Shown here piece by piece: positions 10,146-19,990 of a DNA stretch of 64,000 nt. The stretch is taken from the NCBI GenBank assembly GCA_020796225.1, contig CM036762.1, forward strand, positions 15,395,786 to 15,459,785. The letters run 5' to 3'. Source of the stretch: Arion vulgaris (lineage: Eukaryota > Mollusca > Gastropoda > Stylommatophora > Arionidae). Below the pieces are notes generated by a model that saw only the letters and a program-made list of their open reading frames with translations, was not told where the DNA came from and did not search any database. How positions within the stretch are numbered: the stretch's first letter is position 1; every line of letters starts with the position of its first letter. The position numbers and the translations under genes are program-made.

Positions 10146-10413
10146 CAGAAGTACATTCAGTGAGAGTAACAAGTAACTGTGACAGTTAATAATACATCAT
10201 CAGAAGTACATTCAGTGAGAGTAACAAGTAACTGTGACAGTTAATAATACATCATCAGAAGTACATTCAGTGAGAGTAACAAGTAACTGTGACAGTTAAT
10301 AATACATCATCAGAAGTACATTCAGTGAGAGTAACAAGTAACTGTGACAGTTAATAATACATCATCAGAAGTACATTCAGTGAGAGTAACAAGTAACTAT
10401 GGCAGTTAATAAT
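10146..10413. repeat. 55-bp tandem repeat, five copies
   Basis: GTACATTCAG recurs at 10151, 10206, 10261, 10316 and 10371, exactly 55 bp apart. The copies are almost identical apart from the last (ACTATGGCAG instead of ACTGTGACAG), which indicates recent expansion. Confidence 0.95.
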
Positions 10414-10937
10414 CTATGTACAAGCTGCTCACAGTAGAATAAAAAACTTTCAAGTTTGGGCACTTTCTATTAAATGTATTAATTTCTATTAAGTGTATTA
10501 ATGCTTAACCGTGGTCTCTGGCAGCATAAGGCCGACTAGCTCAGACAGGAAAACCAAAAGTCCTGTTTAATGGAGATTGGTTTGTTATATAAGTGTTTGA
10601 TAGAACACTGTACGGTTTTCTGCAATTTTACACAATTCTATGAGTCCATAGTTATTTATTGATGAAAAATGTTAATAATACTGATATTCCTTAGCTTTAA
10701 ACTTAACTGGTAACATAATATAACCTTGATTTAGCATGTTATGTTGTTTTTAAAATGAATTTGTCTATATCTAACAACAGTGGAATGTGAGGTCACATGA
10801 CGGTTGTGATCTGATTTCCTATAATTTTTACTTGAACTCACCGGGCTTATGTTATCAGAGGCCACTGCTTAACTAACTAAAATCCAACCTAATTACACAG
10901 CAAAATTACTTTTTTTAAAAAGTATTTATAGGAAATT
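10414..10937. other. Intergenic, nothing recognised
   Basis: AT-rich; no coding or repeat signature supported. Confidence 0.4.
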
Positions 10938-10946
10938 ACATATATG

Positions 10947-11011
10947 GACAAAAACAGAAAACCATGATACTGGGCAACAACCCGGTAGCAGTGTGACGAC
11001 AAAAGAAGAAG
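10947..11011 (+). mobile_element. 65-bp LINE 3' tip with 9-bp target duplication
   Basis: Same unit as 745-807 but on the plus strand: AAAACAGAAAACC, CTGGGCAACAACCCGGTAGC, then a GAAGAAG tail. Direct repeats ACATATATG at 10938-10946 and 11012-11020 flank it. Its start lies within four bases of the start of the other copy. Confidence 0.75.
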
Positions 11012-11020
11012 ACATATATG

Positions 11021-11739
11021 AAAATGCTATAAATTTCAAATTACTGGTATGACGATTTCATGAATGGACAATGTGATCATAAAGAATATCTTCTACTCCT
11101 GAATTAGAACATCTACAATAAAGTGTCATCTTACAATGTAAATAAATCAGTGTATCTTACATTAGTTGGTATACATATATAATATATATATAATTGCTTG
11201 TACAATTGCAGCAGCATTTCTTCAACTGTTCATTTTGCCAGAGAAACACAAACAACACAAGTCAACAAAATTGTTTTTTTTTTTAATACCAAAGATGAAA
11301 TATCATGATTTCTATTGATATGGATCTCTGAATTTGAATATGACCATATAAAAGCAAAGTTAGCTTAAGTTTCTTACAAAAATCAACATTTTAAAACTAT
11401 TTAGTCTAAGAGACATATATATGTAAGGATAAGTTACCGTAAATATACGAAAAAATGTTATCTTTATGAAAAATGTTAACTCTTATACACTTGTTGGTGC
11501 TAAATATGAATCTAATCACGAAATTGATGTATAGACTGACTTTGTAAATAAACAATATTTAATATTAAAAACAAAGAATATTTATTTCATGCAGTCCGTG
11601 TATCTCATTTTTTGTCTGTCTATGGTATACAAAAATCTGGAGCTTTACTATGCACAGTCTAACAATAGTCTGCCAACGTAGATGGTGTTCACTTAACTGA
11701 TGTTTCTTTGTACCAGTGATGTATCCAGAGGGAACTCAA
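11021..11739. other. Intergenic, nothing recognised
   Basis: AT-rich, with a short ATAT stretch near 11180. No supported feature. Confidence 0.4.
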
Positions 11740-11965
11740 AACATATAAAAAGACATGAGGGGCTGGAGAAAACCATCATGGAAGGAGGCATACCGGCAGA
11801 GAGGAGGAAGACCACGGAGAAGAACGATTCAGGATGTAACTGATGGTTTGAACATGACAGCCACAGAGGCGGGACATCTGGCCTATGAGAGAGAAAAATT
11901 TGAAGGACAGTTGGGGTGGCAAAGTTCTGCTCAGGACAAGCTATTTGATGATGATACCAGCGATG
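11740..11965 (+). mobile_element. LINE-C 3' end
   Basis: Reads KKTRGAGENHHGRRHTG in shifted frame and then RGGRPRRRTIQDVTDGLNM, EAGHLAYEREKF and the shared tail ACAAGCTATTTGATGATGAT. Same truncated class as 7127-7325. Confidence 0.75.
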
Positions 11966-12054
11966 TACCGATGAAACATTTTCACATACTCATTACTTAC
12001 TTTTCAGGAAACAATCTTTATGAGAATGTATCGTTAAGGAAATAATGTGCCTTA

Positions 12055-12305
12055 CATTATATATGGCAGGTCTGGATGAGGAGACTAAAACTGATGCTGA
12101 ATCTATACAGCAATTTAAGGAGATTAGAATTACAGGCTGTACAATCAGAACTGGATTCCAGAGGGGCAGAGAGAGAAGTGTGTTTAACCAACTAGCTACA
12201 TGAACGGTCTGTGCGCATACACTTCAACATCGGTTAGGGAAGACTGAGTACTTATGGGTCTGCCCGGAGTGCTATGACATTGGTTCAGTAATAAATAACC
12301 AGGCA
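12055..12305 (+). mobile_element. LINE-G 3' end, diverged copy
   Basis: Follows the LINE-G layout (DEETKTDAESIQQF-like, then a GRERSVFNQ-like segment, then the CPECYD-type terminus and AATAACCAGG tail). It is much more diverged than the copies at 7848 and 59517, so it is an older subfamily or insertion. Confidence 0.65.
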
Positions 12306-12711
12306 TGAAGCAGTTCTCTAAAACAATTTCTTCATAATTTTCAACTCTTTATTTCATACATAAACAGCAACTGTTTGCATGTTTCTAATCCACCTTTTAC
12401 TTTCCTTCTAAAATATCATCGAACGAGTAATAATAATTTTCTAATTAAAGTCAATTGAAATAAACACACCTTATTTATTTGCGCCTCACTAATTCCAGGA
12501 AATATGTTTTTCACTTAAAGAAAAGCAGCACATGCTTGGTTCACAGTTTTAACAAAATATTTCATTAGTCTGAGCTTATTTGCAATGTTAGCATGAGGAT
12601 TTTTTTTAATCTTTAAAAGAGGAAGATTACGAACATTATTGAATGCCAGATTTGAGTGACTATTTCATAGGCCATTCCATTCGATCTAATAGGAAGTCCT
12701 AGCTTACACTC
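12306..12711. other. Intergenic, nothing recognised
   Basis: AT-rich, no supported feature. Confidence 0.4.
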
Positions 12712-12865
12712 ATCTCTGAAGCCGAAGAAGGCACGCCTGTATGGTGGGGGACACTGATACTAAGAAAAGCAGACCTGCATGCAAAAATCAGTCAGAAGTG
12801 CTATACCAGGCATCTTGACTACGCCTGAAATCATAGCAGGCGAAAGCAGAAGAAAACTCATTAAC
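12712..12865 (+). mobile_element. Retroposon fragment (family M)
   Basis: Shares with 24475-24625 the order TCTGAAG, CATGCAAAAATCAGTCAGAA, CCAGGCATCTTGACTACGCC and a purine-rich A/G end. The 24475 copy ends GAACGCAAGAAAAAGAAG, similar to the tails of SINE E. Family not recognised. Confidence 0.5.
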
Positions 12866-13106
12866 ATAAAAAGCACCAGTATTTTGTATAACCAGGTTGC
12901 AGACCATGCAAAAAACTTAATCTTCAGATCATAGTAAACAAGTCATTGATGATATTCTAATTTAAACATATTAGTCATTGCTGAATATGTTCACGTTTCT
13001 TTCATGTAAAGTTAATGGCCTATAGGAATGTATTGTAACAGATTACAAATGTGCATTAAAACAGCTTTCCAGTTTACTTTTAATGAGTTTTATATATAGA
13101 TTGATT

Positions 13107-13770
13107 GAATGGACCATCATCATTGCACTTTGGGAATAACCATGTGTGCTCGGATCTCTTTCTTACACAGGAATATCTTCTTCTTCTTTGCGATCTCTTT
13201 TTTGATGATTATACCGTTAGACGCGTTCTTATGATGAAATCGACTGTAGTCTGGAGCTCATCTCTAGTGCCATGTAGTTTTGAATGTAGTGTTGTGTTGT
13301 AGGGCCAGCATTCCTTTCTTGGGAGGACATACAGGGGCAGTCTTGCAGGACACGTTCTGTGGTTTGTTCAGCGGAGCCACAGGGGCACAGAGGGTTGGGG
13401 ACAATCGCAGCCACACAAGAATATCTCAGTGGCAGTGCATGAAATCCAAAGCACCGGCGAGGGTCCCTGATGAAATTTTAAAGATGGTGACAATATTCTG
13501 TAGGAATTATACTTTGTAATCCTTCTAATGAATTTTGTGCTGGCATCGACTTTCCAGCATTATCTTCTCGATTTTGAACTGCCAAAAGTTCTTTAACGTG
13601 CTCAACTTGAACATGAGACCTACGTTTTACCGTCCATCTCCGATAGGACTAGGAACTCGATCTCACCCACACTGAGAACACGGGTCTCTGGAAAAAATAT
13701 CCCAAGGGTTCCAACCGAGTACATTTGAAACAAGCGGTGTGCACCTAACCTCTGCGCCACAGATATTCCA
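13107..13770 (-). mobile_element. SINE S2, most complete copy, split by a LINE tip
   Basis: The minus strand gives the whole element. The tRNA-like head has TGGCGCAGAGG (A-box-like) and GGTTGGAACCC (B-box-like). The body has GTGAGATCGAGTTCCTAG and GTTCAAGTTGAGCACG, and the 3' end has GAGCACACATGG and GTGCAATGATGATGG. A LINE end interrupts it at 13179-13412. Length without the insert is about 430 bp, long for a SINE. Confidence 0.82.
13179..13412 (-). mobile_element. LINE 3' end inside S2, with target duplication
   Basis: The minus strand encodes the tail of an RNase-H-type LINE protein: NPLCPCGSAEQTTERVLQDC followed by PCMSSQERNAG. This is the Cys-rich region normally found after the RNase H domain of I/Nimbus-like elements. 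The 3' end is CGCAAAGAAGAAG. Flanking direct repeats ACACARGAATATCT lie at 13165-13178 and 13413-13426 with one mismatch. The S2 copy must be older than this insertion. Confidence 0.85.
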
Positions 13771-13944
13771 GTTTATATATAGCATCTCCATTCAGTTGTA
13801 TCATGGTTTATGTTAAGTTTTCCCATGGTTCAATCTATGTAATTGAATGCAACCAATGATAGAAGTGTAAATCTTGTATTGTCAAAAAATATAGCAAATA
13901 TTAAAAATTCAGAATTTTCATGTTGGACAATTCAAACTTAGTTG

Positions 13945-14216
13945 AGAATAACTGGCTTTGTCTCAAGTACATTTTTGTGGGTCTCTGTAGCTAAGCAAGG
14001 ACCTTGCAAATCGAAGGTTGTAGATTTACTCCGAACCGTGCCAATCTGTTCACAAGTGCATTTTTCCCCAGAGACCACTAGCATTGTTGCAGGAACTATG
14101 GAGTTCATGCTTTGTGCAATACTCTCGGCAAGTGCTGTGCCATTTCTGCGGAGAGGGACCGAGCCATATGGTGTAAAACCCGGTGCAATTAAGTCCATCC
14201 TTCGGCTTTAAAACCC
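13945..14216 (+). mobile_element. SINE S3 copy
   Basis: Most regular S3 copy: TCTGTAGCTAAGCAAGG (A-box-like) with a weak B-box, then CCCCAGAGACCACTAGC, TTTGTGCAATACTCTCGG and GGACCGAGCCATATGG, ending GGTGCAATTAAGTCCATCC. Lies just downstream of the FOXO stop codon. Confidence 0.65.
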
Positions 14217-14552
14217 ATTTAAACATTTTTGCTTTTGAACAGTGTAATCAAATGAAATTCACACTTCAAATTACAGAATATTATGACATACACCCAATCA
14301 TAAACACTCATATAAATACATAGATGTCCTTCAGCTGACTATATCTTGGGGTGCAAAAAAATGGGTCAAATTATTTTCTAACAAAACACTGAATTTAAAA
14401 TAAAAAAATTATTATAAAGAATAGATTCTTCTTTCTCTCAGACGCACAGACAGTTATATACACATTTACAAACATACACATCAGATATGGCAAAATAAAA
14501 TGACCATAAAATAAAATTTACTAAATCAAAATGATCTGAGGATCACTTACTT
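14217..14552 (-). other. Presumed FOXO 3' UTR
   Basis: Follows the FOXO stop on the minus strand. AT-rich with no repeats. I did not find a convincing canonical poly(A) signal close to the stop, so the transcript end is not placed. Confidence 0.4.
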
Positions 14553-16076
14553 TTAGTGAACTATATTTTGAGCTACAGAAGTAGCAGGTCCTGTATCAAA
14601 AATAAAATCCAAGTTTCCTTCCAGTGAAAGTTCTTGTTTTATGACTTGATCCATATCATAATCCAGACTGGATATACCCATAAGGTCTATGTCAATATCC
14701 AGAGGAACTCCCATGTTGCAGTTATTTCCACCTCCGGAACAACTAACAGTGCTGGTATGATTGTCTCGGAAATTTTCACAGATTCCACGAAGTTGACCGG
14801 TTGGTAATGAATCATGATGTAGGGTTGAGTTTGCACAAGCTGTCATGCCAATGCCAGGCCTGCCATTGGCAATGTTACCGGATGCTGGAGATACGTGGTT
14901 CCCAATAGAGAATGCAGAGGATGGTTTATTGGTAGTTGTGAGAGGTCTGTAAGCTTGTGCACCTCTAGTGAGAGCTTCACGCAATATAGAATCACATGTG
15001 GCTTGGTGAAGTGCCTGCTGCTGCAATGATGCTGCTGTGATTGACTGCTGCTGAACAAGATGCCTGTTTTGTTGAGGAGATACCTGACAAGCATGTGGAG
15101 ATCGTCCATTAGCAAGACCTTGTTGTGGCTGGGGGCTGTGATGAACGAAGGAGCCAGAATTTGGACTGCCCTGTTCCGGGCAGTTAAGCTGCTGGGTATT
15201 TACAGAGAGGCTGCTAGGTGTAGCCATACGGACTGGAGACAGTGCCTCTTGTTTTATGCTTAAAACTGAGTCACTATAGTTGTCGTTATACAACTCTGAA
15301 GGCAAGAAAGTAGTTGGGCTATTGCTAAGAGGACTTGATCTAATTTGTAATCGCAGAGGGCTGCTGAAGTTTGGTGTACTATTGAAATTCTGTGAATGGA
15401 ACTCAATGCCATTAATTTGCTGCGATTGTTGCTGCTGTGGATAGGGTGGTGGGGCAGCTATGTACTGATTGTCTAATCCAGGAGACGATTGACTGACACC
15501 ACTATAGGAGGATGGTTGACTGTAATCACTTGAACTGTCTGAAAGATAAGGGCCATTCATGCTAGTGACCACATCCATTTTCATACTGTCTTGGTTGGAC
15601 AATTTCATTCCTTCCACTAGGGATTCCACCAGGTCAGAGTACACATTGTCAGTGTAGATGGTAGGAGAGTCCTCAACCTCTGAGCCCCAAGGGATTGAAG
15701 ACATAGGTTGAAGTTCACTGGAGTTAAGATCAGGCTCAGCCACCGCACTAATTGGGGACAATCGACTACAGTTACTGGTACTTGAGCCAGCTCTTGGTCT
15801 GAAATCACCAAAATTCAGACCATCCAAGTAGTCATCACAGCCACCTGGTGAAAGAGTTCCTCCATTTTCCAAGCCTGCCCGTAAAGCCTCCACCTTCTTC
15901 CTAATTCGACCTCGTTTCTTTTCATAGCTTTTTGTTTCCATACTTCCAGCACGTCTTCTTGGAGTTTTTCCGGGCTTAGCATCTGGATTGAGGACCCACC
16001 ATGAACTCTTCCCTGTGCCTTCATTTTGAATCCGCATGAACCGACTGTGCAGAGAAAGGTTGTGTCGAATGGAATT
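14553..16076 (-). CDS. FOXO: FOXO exon 2: end of forkhead domain, NLS, transactivation region
   Basis: Continues the forkhead transcription factor from the phase-0 junction after GWK, beginning [10 protein letters not shown], the DNA-recognition helix. It supplies residues 126-632 of a predicted 632-aa protein, within the usual length of animal FOXO. Visible in order are the wing region with [10 protein letters not shown]; a second Akt-type site RRRAGS (Ser about 170) inside a basic NLS (KKRGRIRKK); and a third Akt-type site RPRAGS (Ser about 223) followed by SRLSPI. Ser/Pro/Gln-rich low-complexity stretches come next. The acidic C-terminal block [15 protein letters not shown] and NLDFIFD is the conserved transactivation segment. 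The acceptor is TTTTGCTGTTTCAG. Known for the family: insulin/Akt phosphorylation causes nuclear exclusion; unphosphorylated protein drives stress and longevity genes. Appears intact. Confidence 0.95.
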   Translation of the reverse strand, partial: NSIRHNLSLHSRFMRIQNEGTGKSSWWVLNPDAKPGKTPRRRAGSMETKSYEKKRGRIRKKVEALRAGLENGGTLSPGGCDDYLDGLNFGDFRPRAGSSTSNCSRLSPISAVAEPDLNSSELQPMSSIPWGSEVEDSPTIYTDNVYSDLVESLVEGMKLSNQDSMKMDVVTSMNGPYLSDSSSDYSQPSSYSGVSQSSPGLDNQYIAAPPPYPQQQQSQQINGIEFHSQNFNSTPNFSSPLRLQIRSSPLSNSPTTFLPSELYNDNYSDSVLSIKQEALSPVRMATPSSLSVNTQQLNCPEQGSPNSGSFVHHSPQPQQGLANGRSPHACQVSPQQNRHLVQQQSITAASLQQQALHQATCDSILREALTRGAQAYRPLTTTNKPSSAFSIGNHVSPASGNIANGRPGIGMTACANSTLHHDSLPTGQLRGICENFRDNHTSTVSCSGGGNNCNMGVPLDIDIDLMGISSLDYDMDQVIKQELSLEGNLDFIFDTGPATSVAQNIVH

Positions 16077-16554
16077 CTGAAACAGCAAAAACAAAAGTGA
16101 TGAATTAATATCAAAAGATTTTGATTGTGGTATCAAGCTAATACACTGTGAATAATTCTGCAGGACTAATCAACTTTAGTTAACACTGATGGATTAAACA
16201 TTATGCTCTTCTTAACCGATGTACTGGTATGTGATATTTTTAAAGATATTTTTGAGATGCAAAGTCAGTATACACTGCAGAATTAATGCATCCGTAGGTG
16301 AAAAAAAATTACACAATTCCAAAGTAAAAGGATTAAAATTTATCTTGGTCAATTTTGTGTGTGATGTAGGTCACTGAATCTGAGAAAAATATAGTATAAC
16401 TTCCACTTGAACTTTGACCATTAACCCCAGATATTCATAGGCCTGGTAAAAATGTATTCTTCTGTGTGCCAACATACAACTAATAGAAAATTGAACTATA
16501 TGTCAACTGTGAAATACAAAGTGAAGAAGAAATGAAGAATATTATGAAACCTCT

Positions 16555-16625
16555 AAAAGGAAAAGTAGGTCGCAGTGTTACTATTCTTTGCTCCCCTTGT
16601 GAGCCCCGGAAACACATGGGCAGAG
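16555..16625 (-). mobile_element. SINE D fragment
   Basis: Minus-strand reading gives the D head with GGGGAGCAAAGAATAGTAAC and CACTGCGACCTAC; the rest is missing. Confidence 0.55.
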
Positions 16626-16789
16626 TTAAGTTACAATATCTCCATACTATTGAAAAGGGAGTGAGGAAACACCCGAGACACGCTATTAATTGCTTCAAAA
16701 TTACAGCCAATATTTTACACATTTTAACATCTATAATTTTATCAAATCATTGTTATTGACAAACAAAACTCATTTCATAGTAACCTTGG

Positions 16790-17150
16790 CGGATTCATGT
16801 GTTCATTTTCAGCAAATAGTGCACAGAGATAAAGTGTCTACTCAGAATGCTGGGAGAATCAAGAAGAGATTGGTTTAGAAATGACGACATCAGGAAAAAA
16901 GTGGGTACAACATCAATACTGAACTTCATCAAGAAACAACAAATTAAACGGTCCGGCCACATGAGCAAATTACCAACAGACAGAGCGCCTCAAAGAGCAA
17001 TGTTACTTCGATATAGTGGATACAAAGCAAACGGTTGTCTAAGCAAAAGGTGGACCAGAGGTGACAGAGGCGACAAAACAGGATTAGAGAAAAGAAAGAT
17101 GAAGTGTAGGATATGCTTGCTTATGATTCCTATGCTTCACTGGTTGTGCA
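16790..17150 (+). mobile_element. LINE RT C-terminal relic
   Basis: Encodes RNDDIRKKVGTTSILNFI, KKQQIKRSGHMSKLPTDRAP and a Gly/Lys/Arg block NGCLSKRWTRGDRG. This is the usual order at the end of LINE RT proteins (thumb helix, R-x-GH-x-x-R-like motif, basic patch). The frame is kept for about 110 codons but there is no start context. Clade uncertain. Confidence 0.65.
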
Positions 17151-17636
17151 TAGTTTTCTTCTATCCTCATATATCCTCCCCGTTCATCTGAGCAGTATAA
17201 GCCCATGAACTGCTGGAAACACTCTTTGGTGATGTGATCATTTCTGATGATCATGTTACCTTTTGTTACGCTGCTCTACATACTAGATGCTATTATCTTT
17301 GTGTAAGCTGAACAGACATATGTAATAACAAACACAGTAAAGTACATATTGACCTTGTCAGAATATTACCATTTGTTTGTTATGCTCTGCTGCAGATTTT
17401 GCTAATGTATTAATAGAAAACTCCTTTTCTTTACTCAATCAATCAATGTGATCATGTCTCTCCACAACTCTCTCTCTCTCCTTGCTGCAGTTAATCAGTT
17501 CTGATTCCGATCTTTTGTCAAACTATGATGTCAGACTATCCAACATCTCCCTTTGTCTTCCTTCTTCCCTGAATTTTACTCGTTGTCAACAAATGAACCT
17601 TGATTGGCTGATTCCTTACTAGTTTTCACTTTACTT
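17151..17636. other. FOXO intron, no feature recognised
   Basis: Pyrimidine-rich in part (CTCTCTCTCTC near 17465); nothing else supported. Confidence 0.35.
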
Positions 17637-17895
17637 CTTCTTCTTAGAACGCTCCATATTGACCACCTGTCAACCACTCTGATTTTTATGTGATCTGAGT
17701 CTAAGAGCGATTGTACGCTGTGCCAGTTATGCGCCTAAAAGTAGGCCAGCATATCCGATTTTTGCGCTGCTTTTTATTTACTAGGGTAGCATCCTTAGGG
17801 CCTACATCAGTCACCTCTTACGACATGCATTGTAGGTTACAGTGGTACTATTCTTTGCTTCCTATGAGCCCCAGCACCACACGAGCAAAACATAT
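17637..17895 (-). mobile_element. SINE family D copy
   Basis: On the minus strand: head with GTGCTGGGGCTCATAGG and AAGCAAAGAATAGTACCAC, core GTCGTAAGAGGTGACTGATG, then CGGATATGCTGGCC, TAGGCGCATAACTGGCAC and a GAAGAAGAA tail. Same family at 26748 (plus), 34998 (minus), 36508 (minus), 56035 (minus) and 61168 (plus). Confidence 0.8.
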
Positions 17896-17979
17896 TGTTC
17901 TACATTGGCTATTTATTTCATATATGTGTCATAGTATACTAGAAAAACTGTCAGTTATACATATATTTCTGTCTGCAGA

Positions 17980-18255
17980 AGCATGGACAGAGCCGATATC
18001 ATCAATACGGTACGCTCTCAATTGTGTGACATGGGCGGGTCTCAGACACTGGAACGAGTTCGAGAATTAGGTGTTAAGTTTGGACATGCCAGACAGTGTT
18101 GTCTTCGTGTTAGAGAGAGAAGATATAGTAATCAACTTCTCATGGGTACTGTGAACAAATGGACTTTGGGATGGTTGCTGCAACAGAGGACAGAGCACGA
18201 ATGGGAATGCCCAATGTGCCATGACGTCGATTGCATAACATAACATAACATATTT
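17980..18255 (+). mobile_element. LINE-H C-terminal end with ACATA tail
   Basis: Encodes MDRADIINTVRSQLCDMG, LERVRELGVKFGHARQCCL and the terminal EHEWECPMCHDVDC, a Cys-x2-Cys element. A short ACATAACATA tail follows. A near-identical copy is at 63508-63745. Truncated 5', otherwise fairly young judging by the open frame. Confidence 0.8.
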
Positions 18256-18680
18256 CTGTCTTTATGACTAGAAAATATTTACTTACAAATGCAACAAACA
18301 ATATTATGATAAACACAATTGATCCAACACAAACATGACTCTCATATGCCACATACATAGGTCAAATGTACTATGTTAATTATCTGCCTAATCTGGTCAA
18401 CACAAGATTTGGTCATGTTCTCAGAGAAGTGTCAATTTTACAATCAGGACATTTACAAATGTTCAGTTCTCACCAGATTAAGTCTTCACATTGAAGGCTG
18501 TAATTCATCAACATTATCTTTTACCTTGACAAAGTAGACAGATTATCCTTATCTATTTGTATGTATTTATCTAACTTCTACAGCTGTTCAATACCTGTCC
18601 ATTTAGTTTTCGCTTTAAATACAGTACAAATTGTGTGTTTTTGATTTGCAATATATGTAGTTTGATATTTGTTTTAGTTT
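18256..18680. other. FOXO intron, no feature recognised
   Basis: AT-rich, nothing supported. Confidence 0.35.
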
Positions 18681-18684
18681 AGTC

Positions 18685-19240
18685 GTAGGATCATCATCAC
18701 TGCACGTCGAACCAATTAGTCCATAAGTGCTCCGATCTCCCCTCAGTATGACTCTCAGTGTGTGAAAACTAACGACCCAGGTTCTTTGCTGGTTTACTAT
18801 TCTTCTCTGGCTACCAGCATAGTGTTCTTGTTTAGCTACACCTCACTTGACATTCTTGCTTGCTGGTTAGTGTTGTAGAATCACAAATATTACTGGAATC
18901 ATGTACACATCTTCTCTCCCTTAAGGAATTTATAATATCAGCCTGGTCCATTGCTTGTCCACTTTTTACAGCAGCAATACCTGCAAGTCTATCGGCACGT
19001 TCATTTCCCCTTACATCTGAATGCCCTGTCACAAAAATAAAACTGATTTTTGTCAACCTAGACCTCCCCAGTGACATCCATTGTCTCCTAGCCCATCATG
19101 TTTCAATCTTCCTGAGAATACTCCATGAGTCACTGAGAAAACATGCATGGATAAAAGTCTGTGATTCCAGCCAGACCATCGCTTTAGTTACTGTTATAAT
19201 TTCCATAGTGAGACTGCTTGTGGTCATCCAGTAGCTTGTC
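18685..19240 (-). mobile_element. LINE-H relic with RNase H domain
   Basis: The minus strand encodes LTMEIITVTKAMVWLESQ, the helix around DSWSILRKIET, and KISFIFVTGHSDVRGNERAD followed by RLAGIAAVKSG. These are the later RNase H blocks, with the GH and N-x-x-AD residues present. The C-terminal segment AMDQADIINSLRERRCV follows. The 3' end reads GTGCAGTGATGATGATCC. Broken frames; pseudogene. Confidence 0.82.
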
Positions 19241-19318
19241 CTGTGCAGAAATTCGTTACCATAACAGTCCTGAATGAGATCTACCGTACCAGTTCTATGA
19301 CTCCTGGTGAGGAGTTGG
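19241..19318 (-). mobile_element. LINE-C-like 3' tip (antisense)
   Basis: Encodes SHRTGTVDLIQDCYGNEF and LHRTSYW, a degenerate match to the last residues of LINE-C (7127-7325), sandwiched between LINE-H and LINE-B relics. Confidence 0.45.
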
Positions 19319-19830
19319 CATAATAGCCGTCCATCATAAGCAATGATGACAACAGCCTTAGACGTGCTGCTGCACCTCTCTGGTATGTGGGGCATACAAT
19401 GATCGCAGGTGGGGCATTCATGATCATGGTATGTGGGTGCTGTGTGTTCTGTTTTTCCACACAGCTCGTTTTCTCTGTGCCTCAACTGCATGATTCTCAG
19501 CTATGCAAGTACCCTCTTGTCTTGTTACTGCGCCACATTTGGTAATCTTGCACCAGGGATTCCCAACACATGGTGTCTGTATCAAAGCATTTTTCAGAGA
19601 CACTTTAATAGTGTCTTTAAAGTGTTTTTTTCTATCCACCAGCTGAAAGTTTGCCCCCCTTTAAGCTCACCATACATCAACTGTTTTGGGATGCGTTTAT
19701 TAGGCATCCTAGCAACATGCCCATCCCATCTCACTTGGGTCTTCTGTAACAGGGCGTTGACACTTGGGATCTTTGTTCTTATGAAGACTTTGGTATCTGG
19801 AATTTTGTTATGCCAGTTTTGCATAGCATA
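19319..19830 (-). mobile_element. LINE-B 3' portion (antisense)
   Basis: Encodes QNWHNKIPDTKVFIRTKI and VRWDGHVARMPNKRIPKQLM, the RT-distal W-x-GHVARMP motif. The GELKGGQTFSWWIEK segment and the Cys/His-bearing tail follow. Same family as 1620-2540 and 23390-24145. Several frameshifts. Confidence 0.8.
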
Positions 19831-19854
19831 GCGATAATCTTCTGGATTTGCGTA

Positions 19855-19990
19855 CTTCCTAAGTGTTCAATTCACAGCACAATCTGTTCCCTAGTTGTTG
19901 CCCTTCCTGTGAATTGAACATGTTATCTCCAGCATAGCAGCAAGAATCTAATGCATTCAGCCACCGGACAGACATGTTGAAAGACCAATA
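19855..19990 (-). mobile_element. tRNA-headed SINE fragment (family S9)
   Basis: The minus strand shows GTGGCTGAATGCATTAG (A-box-like) and GTTCAATTCACAG (B-box-like), as in the better copy at 54270-54425. The acceptor-stem halves do not pair, so it is not a functional tRNA. Confidence 0.5.

Noticed and set aside
15060..15263. Plus-strand frames within the FOXO coding exon
   Set aside because: Antisense shadows of the Gln/Ser-rich FOXO C-terminal region.
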